A program made the position numbers and the translations under genes. Shown here piece after piece: positions 32,101-43,184 of a stretch of 64,000 nt of DNA. Position 1 is the stretch's first letter; every line of letters begins with the position of its first letter. The notes beneath the pieces were generated by a model. It had not been told where the DNA came from, did no database searches, and saw nothing but the letters and a program-made list of their open reading frames with translations. Origin of the DNA: Arion vulgaris (lineage: Eukaryota > Mollusca > Gastropoda > Stylommatophora > Arionidae); the NCBI GenBank assembly GCA_020796225.1, contig CM036755.1, positions 64,796,049 to 64,860,048 on the forward strand, written 5' to 3'.

Positions 32101-35100
32101 AAGTTCAGTTTAACATGCTAAATCAAGGTTATATTATGTAACAAGTTCAGTTTAACATGCTAAATCAAGGTTATATTATGTAAACAAGTTTAACATGCTA
32201 AATCAAGGTTATATTATGTAACAAGTTTAACATGCTAAATCAAGGTTATATTATGTAACAAGTTTAACATGCTAAATCAAGGTTATATTATGTAACAAGT
32301 TCAGTTTAACATGCTAAATCAAGGTTATATTATGTAACAAGTTCAGTTTAACATGCTAAATCAAAGTTATATTATGTAACAAGTTCAGTTTAACATGCTA
32401 AATCAAGGTTATATTATGTAACAAGTTCAGTTTAACATGCTAAATCAAGGGTTTTATTATGTTACAAGTTCAGTTTAACATGCTAATCAAGGTTATATTA
32501 TGTAACAAGTTCAGTTTAACATGCTAAATCAAGGTTATATTATGTTACAAGTTCAGTTTAACATGCTAAATCAAGGTTATATTATGTTACAAGTTCAGTT
32601 TAACATGCTAAATCAAGGTTATATTATGTAACAAGTTCAGTTTAACATGCTAAATCAAGGTTATATTATGTAACAAGTTCAGTTTAACATGCTAAATCAA
32701 GGTTATATTATGTAACAAGTTCAGTTTAACATGCTAAATCAAGGTTATATTATGTAACAAGTTCAGTTTAACATGCTAAATCAAGGTTATATTATTAACA
32801 AGTTCAGTTTAAATGCTAAATCAAGGTTATATTATGTTACAAGTTCAGTTTAACATGCTAAATCAAAGTTATATTATGTAACAAGTTCAGTTTAACATGC
32901 TAAATCAAGGTTATATTATGTAACAAGTTCAGTTTAACATGCTAATCAAAGGTTATATTATGTAACAAGTTCAGTTTAACATGCTAAATCAAAGTTATAT
33001 TATGTAACAAGTTCAGTTTAACATGCTAAATCAAGGTTATATTATGTAACAAGTTCAGTTTAAATGCTAAATCAAGGTTATATTATGTAACAAGTTCAGT
33101 TTAACATCTAAATCAAGGTATATTATGTAACAAGTTCAGTTTAACATGCTAAATCAAGGTTATATTATGTAAAAGTTCAGTTTAACATCTAAATCAAGGT
33201 TATATTATGTAACAAGTTCAGTTTAACATGCTAAATCAAGGTTATATTATGTAACAAGTTCAGTTTAAATGCTAAATCAAAGGTTATATTATGTAACAAG
33301 TTCAGTTTAACATGCAAATCAAGGTTATATTATGTAACAAGTTCAGTTTAACATGCTAAATCAAGGTTATATTATGTTACAAGTTCAGTTTAAATGCTAA
33401 ATCAAGGTTATATTATGTAACAAGTTCAGTTTAACATGCTAAATCAAGGTTATATTATGTTACAAGTTCAGTTTAACATGCTAAATCAAGTTATATTATG
33501 AACAAGTTCAGTTTAATATGCTAAATCAAGGTTATATTATGCAACAAGTTCATTTAACATGCTAAATCAAGGTTATATTATGTAACAAGTTCAGTTTAAC
33601 ATGCTAAATCAAGGTTATATTATGTACATAGTTCAGTTTAACATGCTAAATCAAGGTTATATTATGTAACAAGTTCAGTTTCATGCTAAATCAAGATTAT
33701 ATTATGTAACAAGTTCAGTTTAACATGCTAAATCAAGGTTATATTATGTAACAAGTTCAGTTTAACATGCTAAATCAAGGTTATATTATGTACAAGTTCA
33801 GTTTAACATGCTAAATCAAGGTTATATTATGTTACAAGTTCAGTTTAACATGCTAAATCAAGGTTATATTATGTAACAAGTTCAGTTTAACATGCTAAAT
33901 CAAGGTTATATTATGTAACAAGTTCAGTTTAACATGCTAAATCAAGGTTATATTATGTAACAAGTTCAGTTTAACATGCTAAATCAAGGTTATATTATGT
34001 AACAAGTTCAGTTTAACATGCTAAATCAAGGTTATATTATGTAACAAGTTCAGTTTAACATGCTAAATCAAGGTTATATTATGTAACAAGTTCAGTTTAA
34101 CATGCTAAATCAAGGTTATATTATGTAACAAGTTCAGTTTAACATGCTAAATCAAGGTTATATTATGTAACAAGTTCAGTTTAACATGCTAAATCAAGGT
34201 TATATTATGTAACAAGTTCAGTTTAACATGCTAAATCAAGGTTATATTATGTAACAAGTTCAGTTTAACATGCTAAATCAAGGTTATATTATGTAACAAG
34301 TTCAGTTTAACATGCTAAATCAAGGTTATATTATGTAACAAGTTCAGTTTAACATGCTAAATCAAGGTTATATTATGTAACAAGTTCAGTTTAACATGCT
34401 AAATCAAGGTTATATTATGTAACAAGTTCAGTTTAACATGCTAAATCAAGGTTATATTATGTAACAAGTTCAGTTTAACATGCTAAATCAAGGTTATATT
34501 ATGTAACAAGTTCAGTTTAACATGCTCAATCAAGGTTATATTATGTAACAAGTTCAGTTTAACATGCTCAATCAAGGTTATATTATGTAACAAGTTCAGT
34601 TTAACATGCTCAATCAAGGTTATATTATGTAACAAGTTCAGTTTAACATGCTAAATCAAGGTTATATTATGTAACAAGTTCAGTTTAACATGCTAAATCA
34701 AAGTTATATTATGTAACAAGTTCAGTTTAACATGCTAAATCAAGGTTATATTATGTAACAAGTTCAGTTTAACATGCTAAATCAAAGTTATATTATGTAA
34801 CAAGTTCAGTTTAACATGCTAAATCAAGGTTATATTATGTAAAAAGTTAAGTTTAACATGCTAAATCAAGGTTATATTATGTAACAAGTTTAACATGCTA
34901 AATCAAAGTTATATTATGTAACAAGTTCAGTTTAACATGCTAAATCAAGGTTATTAGTAACAAGTTCAGTTTAAATGCTAAATCAAGGTTATATTATGTA
35001 ACAAGTTCAGTTTAACATTAATCAAGGTTATATTATGTAACAAGTTCAGTTTAACATGCTAAATCAAGGTTATATTATGTTACAAGTTCAGTTAACATGC

Positions 35101-35137
35101 TAAATCAAGGTTATATTATGTAACAAGTTCAGTTTAA
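26129..35137 (+). repeat. 42/37-bp satellite array, about 9.0 kb, more than 210 units
   Basis: Unit of 42 bp: aacatgctaaatcaaggtta, tattatgtaacaagttcagt, tt. A 37-bp version lacks 5 bp (cagtt). Variants include gctcaatc, gttaaatc, caaagtt, caaggcta, gttacaag and gcaacaag. The first 2 kb mixes 42 and 37 units with many variants. Later parts are mainly 42-bp units. Around 32.4-33.7 kb one-base losses are common. It carries stops in all frames and has no coding potential. Confidence 0.97.
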
Positions 35138-35211
35138 GGCTAAGGAATATCAGAATTACTAATATTTTTCACCAACAAATAACAATGAACGCATAGAATT
35201 TAGTAAAATTG

Positions 35212-35372
35212 CACAAAAACGAGTAAGATGAGCACAAGGAGTTTTTTACAAGAACACCAGAGGAAGCAACGGAAGTAACGAATATGATCAACAAATAAAC
35301 AGGTACAGGTATTAAGAGCTTCCAAAAAAACAAATAGACAAACACGGGACTCGAACCACTTACCAAAGAGTA
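35212..35372 (-). mobile_element. Repeat M with tRNA-like B-box, inserted in D
   Basis: Minus strand: ggttcgagtcccgtgtttgt (B-box-like) followed by cctgtttatttgttgatcat, attcgttacttccg and ctccttgtgctcatc. D text is continuous on either side (gtaaaattgcac... and ...acagtgttctatc), so M is an insertion. Confidence 0.65.
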
Positions 35373-35416
35373 CAGTGTTCTATCAAACATATATCAAACG
35401 AGTTTGAGAATTAGGC

Positions 35417-35592
35417 GTTAAGTTTGGACATGCCAGACAATGTTGTCTTCGTGGTAGAGAGAGAAGATATAGTAATCAACCTCTCATGGGTACGGTGAGT
35501 AGAAGTTAAGTTTGGACATGCCAGACAGTGTCGTCTTCGTGGTAGAGAGAGAAGATATAGTAATCAACCTCTCATGGGTACGGTGAGTTAAT
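35417..35592 (+). repeat. 88-bp tandem duplication
   Basis: Two copies of gttaagtttggacatgccag...ctcatgggtacggtgag, starting at 35417 and 35505, with a few differences. The phrase translated as HARQ / MPDS hints at a LINE C-terminal origin, but that is weak. Confidence 0.85.
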
Positions 35593-35951
35593 CGACTTTG
35601 GGATGGCTGCTGCAGTGGAGGATAGAGCACGAATGGAAGTGTCCAATGTGCCATGACGTAGATCGCATAACTTAACATCAAACATATTTAAAAAAATCAG
35701 CCCCCATCTAACAGAAATTTCCGATTTGTCAGCTATATAAGCTATTCGGTCTTATGTTACCGAGGGCTGCGGATGAAGATAGGAACGAATGGGAAGAAAT
35801 GCTACTAAGAAGGAGAAAAATAACAAAGACAAGGAAAACTAAAAGTAGGCGATAAACAAAGAACCACGGTTAACAATTAATTAAAGGTAACATACAGAAA
35901 CACAAAGTAAGGTAGAAAGTGTTGAAAGTTTAAAATCAAATTTCGTCTACA
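35593..35951. other. Probable LINE C-terminal debris, unassigned
   Basis: Text such as gaacgaatgggaagaaatgc (DRNEWEEM-like) near 35785 resembles the DR..W motif at LINE C-termini, but no continuous frame survives. Confidence 0.35.
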
Positions 35952-36200
35952 TTGAAGGCTCCATATCGACCACCTGTTAAGCAAATCTTTGTGATTTGTA
36001 TGCGATCCGAGCCTAAGAGAGATTGTACGTTGTTCCAGTTATGCGCCTACAAGTAGACTAGCAAATCCGATTTTTGCGACTCTTATTATTTACTAGGGCA
36101 GCTTCCCCATGTCCTACATCAGTCACCTCTTATGACATGCCTTGTAGGTCGCAGTGGTACTATTCTTTGCTTCCTTGCAGGCCCCATCACCACACGAGCG
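35952..36200 (-). mobile_element. Family B SINE-like repeat
   Basis: aaggctccatatcgaccacc through gcgcctacaagtagac, cacctcttatgacatgcctt and gcaggccccatcaccacacg. Complete apart from the tail. Confidence 0.82.
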
Positions 36201-36720
36201 AATTATATTTATGACATTTTTCGTCTTTACAGACGGTCAATTGTCAAGTGTTTTACTGTGAAAATTTCTGAGTTTTCGCTTTTCTCTCTTGTCGTTCAAC
36301 CCATACATAAGTCTCTTCTCAAAAGACTTTGCACCCTTGTGCAATATTGCTTTCCACATAACTCTGTCATCAGCTAGTTTTTTCCATGTGCTGGGATCTA
36401 TAGAAAAGTTCTTCATTGAGACTTTGCAGACATCTTTATATCTGAGCAGTGGTCTGCCCTGGTGCCTCTTCCTCTTCGAAAGTTCACAGAACAACATTTG
36501 TTTTGGTATGCGACAAGTTTCCATTCTTCTCACATTCCCCAACCATCATAGTCGTCTACTGCTGAGCATTCCCATGATGGAAGATAGGTTTGCACGTTCA
36601 ATACAACCAATGAATTCATAGACATCGTTTCTGACCAGCCGTTGTTTGAATTTGAATTAGTCACTGCTCCTTCATCTTGGTTTTAGTAACATTACAACTG
36701 CCTCTGTTTCCTGTTGCATG
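36201..36720 (-). pseudogene. L1-type LINE C-terminal region
   Basis: A 101-codon open stretch (36237-36542) reads RIPKQMLFCELSKRKRHQGR then LLRYKDVCKVSMKNF and W..LA.DR..W. This is the GELS-GKR..GRP-LRYKD signature of the C-terminal part after RT. Upstream, FKQRLVRNDVYEFIGC-like text extends to about 36700 with frame breaks. Its 3' end includes aagtgttttactgtgaaaat and the acagacggtcaattgtcaag sequence, a single copy of the unit expanded at 57110-57476. Confidence 0.82.
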
Positions 36721-36902
36721 CAAAAGTAAGATGGATGCTGTGTAATTAACGAAGTTTGCATGTGTATAGTGAACACGCAAGCTGCGTAATCATGTATGGA
36801 TTGACGTGCAAGCGAGACCACAGGAAACTTGCAAGGAAATTGCTTTATAATTACCGTTCCGATCGTTTAGGTAGCTTTCATAATGTGCGGTTATAGTTTG
36901 AT

Positions 36903-37046
36903 GTCTCTTCCGCTCATGTGGTGTTGGAGACCGTAATGGAAGTAAAGAATAGTACCACTGCGACCTACAAGGCATGTCACAAAGAGTAGTAAACAAGTGG
37001 TACATCGGGATCGTTCCCCTTGCGAGCACCAGTAACAAACAGGCAA
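36903..37046 (+). mobile_element. Family B deletion derivative
   Basis: B head (cgctcatgtggtgttggaga, cgacctacaaggcatgtc) is fused directly to the B end (acaaagagtagtaaacaagt). About 100 bp of body is lost. A second, inverted head remnant (cccttgcgagcaccagta) follows. Confidence 0.65.
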
Positions 37047-37055
37047 GTTCTTGTG

Positions 37056-37300
37056 TCTAAAGGCAAAGGATTGACTTTAGTGCATCAGGTTTTACTCCAT
37101 ATAGCTAGGTACCTCTTCGCTGAAATGGCACAACAACTGCCAAAAGTACTGCGCACAGCACGAACGCCGTAGATCCGGCAACAATCCTTGGAATAATTTG
37201 AAAAAATTCGTTCTCGAACAGAACGTTGCTATCCTGATTCGAACCCCACTGCCTTTGGAACGAAAGGCCCCGGCTTAACGACTTAGCCATAAAGACCACC
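37056..37300 (-). mobile_element. Family T tRNA-derived SINE feeding a satellite
   Basis: Body aggattgactttagtgc...cacgaacgccgtagatcc, B-box complement gattcgaacccc at 37236-37247, and A-box region cttaacgacttagccataaa at its head. The head then repeats as the 38-bp array. Confidence 0.85.
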
Positions 37301-38614
37301 AAATGGCACGGCTTAACGACTTAGCCATAAAGACCACCAAATGGCACGGCTTAACGACTTAGTCATAAAGACCACCAAATGGCACGGCTTAACGACTTAG
37401 CCATAAAGACCACCAAATGGCACGGCTTAACGACTTAGTCCATAAAGACCACAAATGGCACGGCTTAACGACTTAGCCATAAAGACACCACATGGCACGG
37501 CTTAACGACTTAGCCATAAAGATCACCAAATGGCACGGCTTAACGACTTAGTCATAAAGACCACCAAATGGCACGGCTTAACGACTTAGCCATAAAGACC
37601 ACCAAATGGCACGGCTTAACGACTTAGCCATAAAGATCACCAAATGGCACGGCTTAACGACTTAGCCATAAAGATCACCAAATGCCACGGCTTAACGACT
37701 TAGCCATAAAGACCACCAAATGGCACGGCTTAACGACTTAGTCATAAAGACCACCAAATGGCACGGCTTAACGACTTAGCCATAAAGACCACCAAATGGC
37801 ACGGCTTAACGACTTAGTTACAAGATTGCAAATGCACTGTTAACGACTATATAAGTCCATAATGGTACCCGGCTTAACGACTTAGTCATAAGGACTCACA
37901 AATGGCACGGCTTAAGCTTAGCCACTCAAGGGCCCTCAAATGGCAGACTTAACGACTTAGCCATAAAGACCCTCAAATGGCAAGGCTAACGACTTCTCAT
38001 AAGACCATCAAATGGCACGGCTTAACGATTAGCCATAGACCCAAATGGCACGGCTAACGACTTCAGCCATAAAGACCCCAAATGGCACGGCTTAACGACT
38101 TAGTCATATAGACACCAATGGCACGGCTAACGACTTAGCCATAAGACCACCAAATGGCACGGCTTAACGACTTAGCCATAAAGATCACCAAATGGCACGG
38201 CTTAACGACTTAGCCATAAAGACCACCAAATGGCACGGCTTAACGACTTAGCCATAAAGACCACCAAATGGCACGGCTTAACGACTTAGCCATAAAGACC
38301 ACCAAATGGCACGGCTTAACGACTTAGCCATAAAGACCACCAAATGGCACGGCTTAACGACTTAGCCATAAAGACCACCAAATGGCACGGCTTAACGACT
38401 TAGCCATAAAGACCACCAAATGGCACGGCTTAACGACTTAGCCATAAAGACCACCAAATGGCACGGCTTAACGACTTAGTCATAAAGACCACCAAATGGC
38501 ACGGCTTAACGACTTAGTCATAAAGACCACCAAATGGCACGGCTTAACGACTTAGCCATAAAGACCACCAAATGGCACGGCTTAACGACTTAGTCATAAA
38601 GACCACCAAATGGC
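37271..38614 (-). repeat. 38-bp satellite made from the T SINE head, about 35 units
   Basis: Unit: aaatggcacggcttaacgac then ttagccataaagaccacc. Read on the minus strand each unit contains tggctaagtcgttaagc, the pol III A-box-like part of T; the B-box lies outside. The variants gtcata and gatcacc are scattered. A block at 37800-38160 is degraded by deletions. Outer units are clean. Confidence 0.95.
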
Positions 38615-38689
38615 TTTCTTAAGTTGTTTCTGCAGTTTGCAGAATGCATTCATTTTTACTGAACGTAATATATATGTTCATTATCATCG

Positions 38690-39436
38690 GGTGCCGTGTC
38701 GGCTAACGTAGGCGATCATGGATCTCCACAAATCTCTGTCTCTGGTGTTTGCTATCATCTCAGATGTTGATGCTCTTCCGGGACATGGTCAGACTACAAT
38801 TTTCTCTCTCCGTCTTCCTCTGTCTCGTCTCCCCTCGATTTTACCAGTTGCTGCAATGTGTTCTAAACCTCCCTTTCTCATCACATGCCCGAAAAATTAT
38901 GACTGTCTCTTTCTTATATTGATGATAAGCTTTCTCTGTCTTGACCTCATTCATCACCTCCACATTAGTCATTTTAACAGTCCATGGAATTATCATCATT
39001 CTTGTCTTCTTCTTCTTCTTCTTTGCGTTCGTTCTTTACTACCAATTTTAATCACTCTTTGTGATATGTTTGATCATTGCCAAGAACGCGTATACGTTGC
39101 ACATTGGTTTGGTAGGCCCCTAAACGCATAGATTTCTGCACGTTTAGGACATGTGTATCCGATTTCAGCCAAACCTCCTTAGTCGCCTCTTACGACATGC
39201 GTGGCAGGTAACAGTGGTTCTATTCTTTACACCCCAAATTTGGGCCCCGATAACCACTCGGGCGATCATTCTTGTGTAAAACAACATTTCTGTGGCCCTC
39301 AGAGATTTTTCGGTATGTTTGTTTATTGTCCATGACTCGCATCCGTATGTCAGTTTTGGTTCTATGTAGCACTGTATGACTCTCATTCTGATGATATCAG
39401 TTGACAGTGACTTGTTGCATATAATGCTTCTCATTT
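38690..39436 (-). pseudogene. L2-type LINE C-terminal region interrupted by A
   Basis: Right part (39276-39434): KSLSTDIIRMRVIQCYIEPK then LTYGCESWTINKHTEKSLRA. After the A insertion the reading continues leftward with degraded IIPWTVKMTNVEVMNEVKTE, FFRHVMRK-like text and the ATHDRLR-type end near 38710. It is homologous to 43640-44496 but a different, older subfamily. Confidence 0.82.
39006..39264 (-). mobile_element. Family A SINE-like repeat with 11-bp TSD
   Basis: ATCATTCTTGT is duplicated at 38995-39005 and 39265-39275. The (CTT)n tail abuts the left TSD and the head abuts the right one, as expected for target-primed insertion. This fixes both ends of A. Confidence 0.93.
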
Positions 39437-39469
39437 TCTATTTAGCCAATAAATATATATGTTACGGAC

Positions 39470-40135
39470 TAATTAACATGCAAACTGCTCAGGTCGGTGG
39501 GGACGTTGTGAAGGAAGACAGTGGTGGTTTTGCTGTGACTACGAGCAGTCTCACTATGGAAATTATGGCAGTAACTAAGGCGATGATCTAGCGATGGAAT
39601 CACAGACTTGTATCCATGCATGTTTCCTCAGTGACTCAATGAGAATGCTCAGGAAGATTGAAACATGATGGGCTTGGAGACAATGGATTGAGTCGCTGGG
39701 GATATCTAAGTTGACAAAAATCATTTTTATTTGTGTGCCGAGGCATGCAGGTGTACGGGGGAATGAACGCGTCAATAGGCTTGCAGGTATGGCTGCTGCA
39801 CAAAGCGGGCGAGCAATGGACCAGACTGATATTCTAAATTCCCTAAAAGAGAGAGGACGTGTAAATGATTCAAGTAATAGTGGTGAATCTACAACACTAA
39901 CCAGACTGCTAGAATTCCAAGTCAAGTGTGGTGTAGCTAGACAAGAACACTATGCTGGTAGCCAAAGAAGAATGGTAAACCAACACAGAACCTGTGTCGT
40001 TAGTCGCCACACGCTGAGAGACATACTGAGGGGAGATCGAATCAATTATGGACTAACTGATTCGACGTGCAGTGATGATGATTCGACAATTAAAACTAAA
40101 AAAACTAACATGACAAAAATAGTATGATGAATAAG
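39470..40135 (+). pseudogene. RNase H domain and tail of a LINE (RH group)
   Basis: DSGGFAVTTSSLTMEIMAVT (39520-39580) gives the RNase H strand with its conserved Glu. After a frame break comes FICVPRHAGVRGNERVNRLA (39728-39788), the conserved H-x-G-V-x-G-N-E-x-A-like motif of retrotransposon RNase H. The 138-codon open stretch continues with GRAMDQTDILNSLKERG and VSRHTLRDILRG. RT is not present. Copies in the same order lie at 54250-55000 and, more diverged, at 50291-51064 and 53425-53780. Confidence 0.82.
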
Positions 40136-40482
40136 TTAAATTAGTTAGATTACAATAACATGTAGTGATCAAATAAAATATCACTTATGCAGAAACGTAT
40201 TCAGTTTACATATGACTTTGCGAAATCTATATCGTCCAACTTGTGGTCAGTCACATGCTGTGTGATCATACATCAGATTTGGGTCAAGGATAATTCGTTA
40301 CTATATGTGTGATAAAGGACGAGGGGGGAGGGGCGGGCGGGGGAGGTATGGCTTATGATTGGGAGAAAACATATCTTTTCTCCTCAGCATGGGTGCACAT
40401 ACATTTTTCAAGTATTTAAAGGAGATTGGTGGAGGAGGAGAGGGGAACCAAAATGAATTTCAAAATATTTTAGTTGGTAATT
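40136..40482. other. No recognised feature
   Basis: Unassigned, with a G-rich patch at 40321-40347 (gaggggggaggggcgggcgg). Confidence 0.45.
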
Positions 40483-40742
40483 TACTATGGAGAATGGAGA
40501 AGAGCAGACATGTTATGAGAATGAGACAAGAAATGCCTGCAAGGATAGCCCTCACTTGGACACCAGAGGGAAAGAGAAAGAAAGGCAGACCACGGACAAC
40601 ATGGAGGCGCATGATGGAAGAGGAACTGGACACCGCATCTCTGACGTGGGGCTCTGCGCTGAAGGTTGCACGGGACAGGAGAGCATGGAAAGTCCTTTCT
40701 GAAGCCCCATGTGTCACTAGGCATGACGGGATTAAGTAAGTA
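40483..40742 (+). pseudogene. LINE Y C-terminal end
   Basis: In the frame ending at 40739: LLWRMEKSRHVMRMRQEMPA, RIALTWTPEGKRKKGRPRTT, WRRMMEEEL, LTWGSALKVARDRRAWKVL, ending RHDGIK and stop. This is the standard GHV.RM..ALTW.PEGKR.RGRP..TWRR end of a widespread LINE type. A taagtaagtaag repeat after the stop may be its 3' tail. Confidence 0.8.
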
Positions 40743-40774
40743 AGTAATGGAGAAGAGCAAGAAATATCGGTCTC

Positions 40775-40860
40775 AGTTTTATAGAGGAGATTGAACGTGT
40801 TGCCGAGGATAGAGCGGTACGGAGAAATTGCTTGCAGGCCCTATGTAACGTTTAACGGTA
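40775..40860 (+). pseudogene. LINE C-terminal scrap
   Basis: Reads IEEIERVAEDRAVRRNCLQA then LCNV, nearly identical to the minus-strand text at 47208-47405. Only about 28 codons survive. Confidence 0.65.
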
Positions 40861-41142
40861 CGAGAGAATTTATTATTATTATAATGGTGAAGACCAGATT
40901 CACATAAAACTGTTTTATCAAAAAGTCTTTCCAGGTGGGGATGTGATGCCTTCTCCCCTCTCCCCCACCCTCCCATGCTCCTCGTGTACAGCGATTGCAA
41001 GTCATACCTCTTTGGGGTTTACGAATAGCTAGCAATTAGTATCGTGCTTTGTAACACGTGTATGTTAGCGCTATATATGGATTGGACATAAAATAACGAG
41101 AATGCTGCTACCAACATTTTTAACTCTCAATATTAATGTCGT

Positions 41143-41390
41143 GGGCGTCTGTAGCTTAAGTGGTAGTGAGCTCAATCACAACCCAAGCGTACCTGGTTCA
41201 AACTCCATGGCAGGCAGTTTGGAAGCAAATTTGCTAGCGGTAAATTTGTTTATGGACGGTAAAAACAGACCTATCAGTTCTGAAAGCAATGACAAACTAC
41301 TGAACGTATATGTGGTGCATAGAAAATCGACGACTCGTTTATTGTGGTTGGTGACTAAGTCATATAAAGGATGCCACGATTTTCAATATT
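41143..41390 (+). mobile_element. Family C tRNA-derived SINE
   Basis: tgtagcttaagtggtagtga (A-box region), ctggttcaaactcc (B-box), gtttggaagcaaatttg, gacaaactactgaacg and gccacgattttcaat. It is the one C copy not interrupted by, or nested in, another element. Confidence 0.87.
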
Positions 41391-41789
41391 TATGTAATAA
41401 GCTACCTCCCTTTGACAGTTTTAATCTGTATATTTTTCGGTTATGTCCCTTTACTCTTATAAGTTTTAATCTAATATAGATAGAGTGAATGTCCGGAGGG
41501 TTAAATGTTGTCGCACTTCGGGGCGGACAAATCTTGTGTTTACTCCCACTGTGGGGTCAAAGGGTTTTTCCTGCTTTAAATTTAAACAAAAAACAACCAG
41601 ATAACCGGCACATGCGTGGCGACAGCATTGGGCAAGCGACCTTCATTGCTCTGCCTCACCTTCATTTGTGGTCGCACAGTTACCGGTTATTTTTTTTTTA
41701 CCAGTATTGTGATTTTCTGTTTTCGTATTGCGCCGCTCTTGTGGCTTGGGTTGATAGTTATTTTTGTTGTTATGACAGGATTCTGCTAT
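41391..41789. other. No recognised feature
   Basis: Plus frames of 100 and 60 codons overlap here, but the products have no family features I recognise and no neighbouring exon signals. Confidence 0.42.
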
Positions 41790-42090
41790 GACATCTAACC
41801 ATCTTTTTGTGGTCTTCCTCTTGCATTGTTCCTGATGTTCTGTTGTAGAAGACTGTATACTGTGGAGTTTGGATGCATTATTATTAAGTGGTCAAACCAC
41901 TTCATTCTTTGTTTCTTAATGTAATTCAAGCAAGGTTCTGTTTCATCATTTTTTCTTATGCTGATGTTGGTGACTGTCTTTTCTGGTGTTGTTGGTATTT
42001 TTTTTAAGCCATTGCATTTCACAGGAAGTTATTATTTATGCATCTGTGCTTTGTTCATTGTCCATGTTTGGCTCTGGTAACACAGAGTAG
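41790..42090 (-). pseudogene. L3-type LINE C-terminal end
   Basis: Minus-strand text NISIRKNDETEP then IKKQRMKWFDHLIIM and NNARGRPQKDG, that is, the RM.WFGH motif followed by a GRP motif. About 75 codons are open (41795-42022). Confidence 0.72.
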
Positions 42091-42334
42091 ACATGATAGA
42101 TAACTATATAATGAATATATATTGGTTAGAGAGAATAATGATTAAAGATAAGAATAGTTAATATATTATGAAAAGTGAAAGAAATGGTAGGGATGACCTT
42201 CTTTCGTTTCTTTTTTTAGTCCTTTCTGCTTTTTTTTTTGCCGTTAGGCGTAGCAGGTTTAACTGATGATCGGTTTCCGAGATAGTGGACGCTCGGTCGC
42301 TTGATATGCTATCGTATTGTGGAGTTTTAAGATG

Positions 42335-42830
42335 TATGTGACTCCATCAATCCATATTTTTCTTGGTCTGCCCTTTCCTCTTGATGATTCCATTTTCAGG
42401 TTGTATGCTCTTGCAACTGGTGTATTCGGTTCATTCTCACCAAGTGGCCAAACCTTTTGAGTCTCTGTTTTTCAATGAATCTAATAGCAGGTGTTGTTCC
42501 GACTGTTCTTGTAATTTCCTCATTTCTTATATGGCCTCTTGTTTTATTTACAGCTTTCCTCAAGCATTTCATTTAACATGTGGTAATTTTTCTTTCTTGT
42601 ACTTTAGTCAGTGCCCATGTTTGGCTCTGGTAGCACAGTGTTGGTATGAAGATTGCATTTATAATCTGTCTATTAGTCTCTACTGGAATTGCTGGGTGTT
42701 TCAGGACAATGAAGGGAGAAAACAGTGTGTTTAAAGTGAATGCACTAAAAATAAGCCAGTCAGTGACCACGGACAATGTCCACCTCATACCAGTTGCTGG
42801 TGTAACATAAAATCGATATTCAGTCACGGA
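42335..42830 (-). pseudogene. L3-type LINE C-terminal end
   Basis: From right to left: FIVLKHPAIPVETNRQIINA, IFIPTLCYQSQTWALTKVQE, then in other frames RKAVNKTRGHIRNEEI, TIGTTPAIRFIEKQRLKR and a GRPRKIW-like end near 42355. The same protein order is on the plus strand at 60167-60650. Several frame breaks. Confidence 0.8.
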
Positions 42831-43184
42831 GTCTGTGAATGAAAGTAGTTCTACAGATTAATGCGCTCAAAAGCCTGGTACCAGACATGTTCACTTATGT
42901 GCCAGGCATGTTTTCCCTTCTCTGCTATTAGTTTGAATTATTTGGTATATTTGATCATAGCTAGTTTTTGGGGTTTTTTTGTAATGCAGAACGACAGATA
43001 CTATTGACAGTCATGTGAATTGGATAATATATGGACAAAAAAATAAAAATAAATTAAGATTGATGATGCAGTGATAAATAAGAAGAAAAAATAGTTACTA
43101 GTAAGAATTAGAGCTATACCATCTTCTTCTGCGATCGCCCGTTGTCAATTAAGACGTTAGTTTAACGCATGGTATTGTGCTTCT
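42831..43184. other. No recognised feature
   Basis: AT-rich and unassigned. No shared repeat seen. Confidence 0.42.

Larger units (their letters stand above)
26015..35397 (+). mobile_element. Family D element with giant internal satellite
   Basis: The left flank (aaataagaccacaaccgtcg, cattccagtattgttgtata, gactaattcattttaaaatc) and right flank (aggaatatcagaattac, ttcaccaacaaataac, cagtgttctatcaaacata) match the two sides of the single monomer in D at 4241-4602. The 9-kb array therefore lies in the exact internal position of a D element. The right flank also contains an M insertion. Full-length D elsewhere is about 360-400 bp. Confidence 0.82.

Noticed and set aside
26129..35137. Centromeric or telomeric satellite
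   Set aside because: The array sits inside a dispersed transposon with unrelated repeats on both sides, and the monomer is not a telomere motif. Centromere function cannot be judged from sequence alone.
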